Shown: in pieces, positions 5,562 to 9,595 of the stretch | Numbering within the stretch: the first letter of the stretch is position 1 | Layout: the number at the start of each line of letters is the position of its first letter | Assembly: GCA_023395515.1 (NCBI GenBank) | Contig: JAEWZB010000112.1 | Coordinates: forward strand, 1 to 9,595 | Source of the DNA: Bacillota bacterium | Lineage (GTDB): Bacteria; Bacillota; Syntrophomonadia; Syntrophomonadales; Syntrophomonadaceae | Reading direction: 5' to 3' | DNA: 9,595 nt | The notes under the pieces: generated by a model | The model's input: the letters and a program-made list of their open reading frames with translations, nothing else | What the model was told of the DNA's origin: nothing | Database searches by the model: none | Translations under genes and position numbers: made by a program

Positions 5562-7537
5562 AGTGCATCCACCTCCGATACAATTTGTTCGTTGGTAAAT
5601 CCTTTTAAATTAAGAGCTGTAGTTCTACATGCGGGTAAGCATGCACCACAACCCTGGCATAAACTGCCATTTATTTCGGCTACCTGTCTCACGAAATGAC
5701 CACCATGTCCTCGTTCTTCTCTATCTACTAAAGAAATAGCTTTATAAGGACAAACTGGTACACAGAATCCACAGCCGGAACACTTATTAATATCCACTTC
5801 CGATATCATCGGTTCTATGGGCAGCCTATCTTTAGCAAACATGCCCAGAACTTTTACTGCCGAGGCACTAGCTTGAGCTACAGTATCAGGAATATCCTTA
5901 GGTCCCTGACAGGCTCCGGCCAAATATACTCCCGCCGTAAATGTTTCTACCGGTTGCAGTTTAGGATGAGCTTCTTGATAGAAACCATCTTTATCTACTG
6001 AAAAACCTATAGTTCTGGCTAAATCTAATGCTCCCAGGGACGGAACCATGGCAGTTGCCAATACTACCATATCTACTTCTACCTCCAGAGCCCGGCCTAA
6101 TAAAGTATCTTCGGATTTTAGTACTAATTTATCACCTTTGGGATAAATTTTGCTTACCCGGCCTCTAATATATTTAGCTCCGGCATTAAGAGCTCTTTGA
6201 TAAAATTCCTCATAATTCTTACCGGCAGTACGCACATCCATATAAAATACATAGGCTTCACTGTTAGGCAGCTTATCTTTTACCTGATAAGCGTGTTTAG
6301 CCGTGTACATACAACAAGCTCGGGAACAATAACTCTTGCCTTTAGTATCATCCCGGGAGCCTACACATTTAATAAACGCTACTGCTTCAGGTTCTTTACC
6401 ATCAGAAGGCCGCTTAATTTTTCCGCCGGTAGGACCACCCGCACTGGATAAACGTTCAAAATGCAAGCTGCTTATTACGTCAGGATACTTGCCATAACCA
6501 TATTCACCATAAGCTTCTTCCCATTTAAACAGGTCATAACCGGTAGCCATAACAATAGCTCCAATATCTTCGGTTACATACTCATCTTTATCCTGGAATC
6601 TAATCGCATCAGTTGGACATACCTTTTCACAGATTCCACACTTATTCTCCGTAAGTTTTCTACAGTTCGGAGCATCAATAAAGGGCTTGCCCGGTACCGC
6701 TTGGGGAAATACCATTCTAATCGCAGTCGTTTTACCTAAGCCTAATTCAAACTCATCCGCAATCTTTTTAGAAGGACATTTTTCTATACAGGTACCACAA
6801 CCGGTACATAAATCCCAATCCACATATTTAGCTTTTTTCTTAATCGTGACATTAAAGTTACCAATATAACCTGTAACTTTAGTTACTTCTGCCAAGGTTA
6901 CTAATTCAATGTTAGGATGCTGCGCCACAGCAACCATCTTAGGGGTGCCTATTCAGGCTGCGCAGTCCATAGTGGGGAAGGTTTTGTCAATCTGAGTCAT
7001 TTTCCCGCCTATGGAAGCTTCCCTTTCTACTAAAATAACTTTATGCCCGGCCTCAGCAATATCTAACGCGGCTTGCATACCGGCAATACCGCCCCCTACT
7101 ACTAAAGCTTTCTTCGTAACCGGTATAGTTGCCACCTCTAAAGGCTTATTTAAAAGAACCTTATTAACTGTCATTCTAACTAAGTCTTTAGCTTTTTGGG
7201 TAGCTTCTTCCTTATTAGGATGCACCCAGGAATTTTGTTCCCGGATATTAGCCATTTCACACATATAACCATTTAAGCCGCCTTTTTCGGTGGCATTTTT
7301 AAAGGTCTTTCCGTGCATACGGGGAGAACAAGATGCAACAACTATCTGTTCCAGACCTTGCTCTTCAATAGTTTTTCTAATCAGCTCTTGTCCGGGGTCG
7401 GAACACATATATTTATAATTAGTCGCAAAAGTAACTCCCGGCAATGTTTTAGCATATTCTGCAACATCTACGGTATTAACTACTGATGCAATATTAGTAC
7501 CGCACTCACAGACGAATACGCCTACGCGCTTCTTCAT
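5552..7537 (-). CDS. hdrA: HdrA: FAD-containing, electron-bifurcating heterodisulfide reductase subunit A, selenoprotein with TGA-encoded Sec195 (661 aa)
   Basis: Central flavoprotein of the complex, where flavin-based bifurcation takes place. The N-terminal domain (1-140) has the CECGTN and SCSPRMHGKTF motifs. The thioredoxin-reductase-like domain has GGGIAG (148-153), VEREASIGGKM and TFPTMDCAA, where an in-frame TGA (6955-6953) replaces the usual Cys at 195. The frame continues IGTPKMVAVAQHPNIEL, exactly the HdrA sequence. An inserted ferredoxin domain carries Cys244/247/250/254 and Cys292/300/303/307; SYCSRACCMY lies in the middle region; the C-terminal ferredoxin has Cys586/589/592/596 and Cys627/630/633/637. 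The length of 661 equals that of single HdrA proteins. ATG 7537 follows GGAG and AAGGAGG. A SECIS-like hairpin is at 6935-6915. Neither half alone is a family member, so reading this as two genes would be an error. Sec-HdrA is known in Methanococcales and, as I recall, in some anaerobic bacteria. Confidence 0.94.
6915..6935 (-). promoter_or_regulatory. SECIS-like hairpin for Sec195 of HdrA
   Basis: GGTTGCTG pairs with CAGCATCC around the loop TGGCG: five pairs, one T-T mismatch, then two G-C pairs. The stem begins 17 nt after the TGA and the loop is at nt 29-33, within the range accepted for bacteria, with G in the second loop position. It is weaker than the flxD hairpin but equivalent in design. 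Confidence 0.72.
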
Positions 7538-7561
7538 TTCTCCGTCTCCCTCCTTAAAAAG

Positions 7562-8743
7562 TTAACTATCAGCCTTTTCTCTCTTTTTAAGTTCCCCAAC
7601 CACAAAGGCTTGTGCTACTTTAACTGCTTTATCCTTATCAGTTATCATCAGTTCAGCTAATTTATTTATCTTCTTTTCGTCTTGCCCTACAACTTCAGCT
7701 AATATTTTAGCTTCTTCCTCATTCTCTATTAACCTTAATGCCATTTTTTCAGGATTCTTTTCAAATCCTTTAACCATGGCAGCTACCTTTTTCGCGATAT
7801 CTTCCGCATCTGCTTCCTTGGTATCTGTATCTGCAGCAGCCTGGGGTTCAGATGCTGCTTCTTCCTGTTCCTGCTTAACAGCAGCTAATTTGCTCAAATA
7901 GCTTTTAGCTTCCACAAAGTGCCGGTTAACCCCTATAACATTAGGCTCTACACCTGCGGCCAATGCCACCAGCTCAGTTATATAATAAATAGGCATATCA
8001 ATTTTTTCATTATGGGCTTTTTCTGCTCCAGCCTGACGCATATCAAGATTCATCAGACACAAGGGACATGCGGTTACTATACATTCAGCTCCGGAATCCT
8101 TAGCATTTTTCAAAACGTTAAAAATCATCTTACTGCCTATCTCCGGACGGCTGGTAGCTAAAGCAGCTCCGCAGCACTCGGATTTAAAAGACCACTCAAT
8201 GGCATCAGCACCCAGAGCTTTCACAATATTATCCATGCTTTGCGGATCTTCCACATCGTCAAAGCCGGTGTGGCTTTGGGGTCTTACCAGCAAGCATCCA
8301 TAATAACAAGCCGCTTTCATGCCTTTTAAGGGACTTACGACCTTATCCTTAAGCTTATCCAGTCCTACCTCACTAACCAGCCATTCCAAAACGGATATAG
8401 TCTTATTGCTGGCCGTATAAGGCATGTCAATAATCTGTTCAATTTTTTCCCGGGTTGCGGCGTCTTCACGTACTACATGTTCCGTATTTCTAAACCGGTT
8501 ATAACATGCTGCACAGGGAGCCAGAACATCCAGACCGGTTTTTTCAGCCACAGCCAGATTGCGGGCCGGTAAAGCTATAGATAAAAGCTTATTAGTATTA
8601 TGAGCAGAAGTTGCACCACAGCAATTCCAATCATCGATTTCCACTAAATCTACTCCTAAAATTTCCGCTGACTTTTTAGTCGATAAATGATATTCAATAC
8701 CGGTGCCTTCCAGAGAACAACCAGGATAATATGCTAATTTCAT
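7562..8743 (-). CDS. hdrB: HdrB: disulfide-reducing catalytic subunit with a C-terminal extension (393 aa)
   Basis: Carries the two CCG domains that bind the non-cubane [4Fe-4S] clusters at which a heterodisulfide is cleaved in methanogens. The first runs Cys9, Cys41-Cys42, Cys77-X2-Cys80; the second Cys150, Cys190-Cys191, Cys226-X2-Cys229. All key cysteines are present and no TGA interrupts them. The fold ends near residue 290, the usual family length, but the protein continues for about 100 residues: an Ala/Glu/Gln-rich linker (290-315) and a charged, helical-looking tail (316-393) rich in Lys, Glu and Ala. Start: ATG 8743, one nt after the hdrC stop, with GGGAGGTG upstream; an in-frame ATG 51 nt further up lies inside hdrC and lacks a comparable site. 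The natural acceptor in a bacterium is unknown; a protein disulfide such as a DsrC-like partner is possible but not shown here. Confidence 0.93.
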   Translation of the reverse strand: MKLAYYPGCSLEGTGIEYHLSTKKSAEILGVDLVEIDDWNCCGATSAHNTNKLLSIALPARNLAVAEKTGLDVLAPCAACYNRFRNTEHVVREDAATREKIEQIIDMPYTASNKTISVLEWLVSEVGLDKLKDKVVSPLKGMKAACYYGCLLVRPQSHTGFDDVEDPQSMDNIVKALGADAIEWSFKSECCGAALATSRPEIGSKMIFNVLKNAKDSGAECIVTACPLCLMNLDMRQAGAEKAHNEKIDMPIYYITELVALAAGVEPNVIGVNRHFVEAKSYLSKLAAVKQEQEEAASEPQAAADTDTKEADAEDIAKKVAAMVKGFEKNPEKMALRLIENEEEAKILAEVVGQDEKKINKLAELMITDKDKAVKVAQAFVVGELKKREKADS

Positions 8744-8744
8744 C

Positions 8745-9314
8745 TTATTCACCTCCCAGTTCTTCGACTCTTTGGAAGATCTTTTTAACTTCATCGCGGC
8801 CTTTTATTTTATGGGGTAAAATTCCTACCTTACCGCGGGTCATCATAGGCAAACCAAGCTCGGCATCTTTAAAAGGCTGACCGGTAAAAGCATTATGGTA
8901 TAGAAGTATTCCCGGTTCAAAGGTGCGGCCAAAAAGCTTTACCGTCCCTAAAAATGCTTTATTAAAGTAAGCTACTTTTTTATCAGTTATCTTGCCTTGT
9001 TTAAGGGCTTCACGGCGGAGAGTATCCATTAAGGAAGCAATATCAACCCCCCGGGGACATCGGGCTGAACATGTCTCACAAGTTGCACATATCCAAATAC
9101 TTTCAGCTGCCAAAGCCTCGTCTAACATATCCAGTTGCAACAGCCGTATTATCTGCCGGGGCATATAATCCATAGCAAAGCCCGCCGGACATCCTGCCGA
9201 GCATTTACCGCACTGATAACATAGATTAATATTAGTCCCTGCTTCTTTTTCTATCTTGGCTAGCAGCTCCTTACCTGATTCTGATAGTGGAGTAATCTTC
9301 ATAGCCTTTTCCAA
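8745..9314 (-). CDS. hdrC: HdrC: ferredoxin-like subunit linking HdrA to HdrB (189 aa)
   Basis: Two classical [4Fe-4S] motifs, Cys32-X2-Cys35-X2-Cys38-X3-Cys42-Pro and Cys76-X2-Cys79-X2-Cys82-X3-Cys86-Pro, in the HdrC arrangement, with the family sequences LCYQCGKCSAGCP and CATCETCSARCPRGVD. It carries electrons from the HdrA flavin to the HdrB catalytic clusters in the cytoplasm. I choose TTG at 9314, eight nt after AAAGGAG; ATG 9302 lies too close to its nearest purine run, and a longer ATG start at 9380 has no ribosome binding site and would add 22 residues foreign to the family. Length is then typical. It is the first gene of the operon, and its stop is one nt from the hdrB start, with the hdrB ribosome binding site inside its last codons. 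Confidence 0.9.
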   Translation of the reverse strand: MEKAMKITPLSESGKELLAKIEKEAGTNINLCYQCGKCSAGCPAGFAMDYMPRQIIRLLQLDMLDEALAAESIWICATCETCSARCPRGVDIASLMDTLRREALKQGKITDKKVAYFNKAFLGTVKLFGRTFEPGILLYHNAFTGQPFKDAELGLPMMTRGKVGILPHKIKGRDEVKKIFQRVEELGGE

Positions 9315-9360
9315 TGCTGTCTCTCCTTTCCCTTCGTAGCACAAACTATATAAAAACCCA

Positions 9361-9403
9361 AATTCGATATCAAACACCATATTATTCTTATGAATATCGG
9401 ATT
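9361..9403. repeat. Imperfect inverted repeat in the hdr leader
   Basis: Ten-nt arms 9361-9370 and 9394-9403 match with a single mismatch and are separated by 23 nt. They lie between the nearest candidate promoter (9458-9430) and the hdrC start, so the repeat could be an operator or a leader structure. It is AT-rich and may be chance. Confidence 0.25.
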
Positions 9404-9429
9404 TTTCGGGGTTAAATCACTGTACGCTA

Positions 9430-9458
9430 ATAATAAGAAATTTAAGCGAAAATTGCAA
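9430..9458 (-). promoter_or_regulatory. Candidate promoter P1 of the hdr-flx operon
   Basis: TTGCAA (9458-9453), a 17-nt spacer and TATTAT (9435-9430) on the minus strand: 4 of 6 and 5 of 6 consensus matches. Start of transcription would be near 9423, giving a leader of about 110 nt before the TTG start of hdrC. Confidence 0.45.
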
Positions 9459-9501
9459 CAATTATCGACAATTTTAGGCAATACGGATTATTTCTTATTT
9501 G

Positions 9502-9529
9502 ATAATACCATAACATTATATCTTGTTAA
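9502..9529 (-). promoter_or_regulatory. Candidate promoter P2 of the hdr-flx operon
   Basis: TTAACA (9529-9524), a 16-nt spacer and TATTAT (9507-9502), each 5 of 6 matches. The -35 lies inside the Rex-like near-palindrome at 9523-9540, so a protein bound there would block it. The region is very AT-rich, which makes chance matches likely. Confidence 0.4.
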
Positions 9530-9540
9530 TTATATAATAA
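9523..9540. promoter_or_regulatory. Rex-like near-palindromic operator
   Basis: The 18-bp site TTGTTAATTATATAATAA compares with the redox-repressor Rex consensus TTGTTAA-N4-TTAACAA at 7 of 7 positions in the left half and 5 of 7 in the right half. It overlaps the -35 of P2 and the -10 of P3. Rex senses the NADH/NAD+ ratio, which would suit an operon using pyridine nucleotides. The role is inferred. Confidence 0.35.
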
Positions 9541-9562
9541 ATAGGTATCATATTTGTGTTAA
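9534..9562 (-). promoter_or_regulatory. Candidate promoter P3 of the hdr-flx operon
   Basis: TTAACA (9562-9557), a 17-nt spacer and TATTAT (9539-9534), each 5 of 6 matches. Its -10 lies in the Rex-like site and its -35 in the left arm of the repeat at 9556-9580. As with P2, AT-richness limits confidence. Confidence 0.35.
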
Positions 9563-9580
9563 AAGTTTGTTAATTAACAC
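9556..9580. repeat. Inverted repeat GTGTTAA-N11-TTAACAC upstream of hdrC
   Basis: Perfect 7-bp arms at 9556-9562 and 9574-9580. Within it, TTGTTAATTA (9567-9576) repeats the sequence at 9523-9532 exactly, 44 bp (about four helix turns) away. The same half-site TTGTTAA is thus present twice on one face of the helix, suggesting paired binding sites for one regulator. Confidence 0.4.
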
Positions 9581-9595
9581 TATTAGGCTCTTTTT

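Noticed and set aside
6197..6869. Three plus-strand frames opposite hdrA
   Set aside because: No family resemblance, no ribosome binding site, wholly antisense to the conserved HdrA frame.
5552..7537. hdrA as a pseudogene, sequencing error or two separate genes
   Set aside because: The only interruption is a TGA at a conserved Cys position, the frame is kept, both sides are fully conserved, and a hairpin follows. The neighbour flxD shows the same pattern, which errors or decay would not produce twice.
5133..7537. TGA reassigned to tryptophan genome-wide
   Set aside because: Both internal TGA codons stand at Cys positions, Trp is encoded by TGG throughout, and flxD needs TGA as its real stop.
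9299..9481. 60-codon minus-strand frame as a leader peptide of the hdr operon
   Set aside because: It overlaps the hdrC start in another frame, spans the P1 promoter elements and has no clear ribosome binding site.
1..9595. CRISPR arrays, tRNA/rRNA genes, insertion sequences or prophage signs
   Set aside because: I found no regularly spaced repeats, no tRNA-like cloverleaf in the intergenic gaps, no transposase-like frames and no terminal repeats.

Overview
The window reads as a chromosomal segment of a strict anaerobe, most likely a low-to-mid-GC clostridial Firmicute (a syntroph, acetogen or sulfate-reducer type). This is inferred from the strong AAGGAGG-type ribosome binding sites, AT-rich spacers, a very compact iron-sulfur operon and the use of selenocysteine. 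Genus cannot be fixed by eye.

Most of the window (about 9314 down to 2368, minus strand) is one seven-gene operon: hdrC, hdrB, hdrA, flxD (mvhD-like), flxC, flxB, flxA. Genes overlap or sit within 24 nt of each other. The set encodes a soluble heterodisulfide-reductase complex (HdrABC) joined through an MvhD-like [2Fe-2S] protein to a pyridine-nucleotide module (FlxABC) instead of a hydrogenase. The expected chain is NAD(P)H - FlxA - FlxB/FlxC - FlxD - HdrA, where flavin-based electron bifurcation would split electrons between ferredoxin and a disulfide reduced at HdrB. It could also run in reverse.

The central discovery is that hdrA and flxD are both interrupted by in-frame TGA codons exactly where a conserved cysteine is expected (HdrA residue 195, in D-C-A-A-U; FlxD residue 70, in S-G-U-H-P-G). 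Each TGA is followed at the right distance by a hairpin with a G-containing apical loop, as in a bacterial SECIS. An ORF caller would wrongly report a split hdrA and a truncated flxD. I annotate both as full-length selenoproteins of 661 and 142 residues. flxD ends in a second TGA that must act as a real stop.

To the right of hdrC (9315-9595) is an AT-rich regulatory region with three candidate promoters, a Rex-like near-palindrome and other inverted repeats. flxA ends at a 13-bp hairpin (2331-2364) that probably terminates transcription in both directions. Converging on it from the other side is a 50-residue single-pass membrane protein of unknown function (2169-2321, plus strand).

The left 2 kb (1998 to 1, minus strand, running off the window) holds an unusual fusion: a class-III PLP aminotransferase followed by a domain resembling cyanobacterial acyl-ACP reductase. 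It may interconvert acyl thioesters, aldehydes and amines. Its promoter overlaps that of the small membrane protein in a 170-nt divergent intergenic region.
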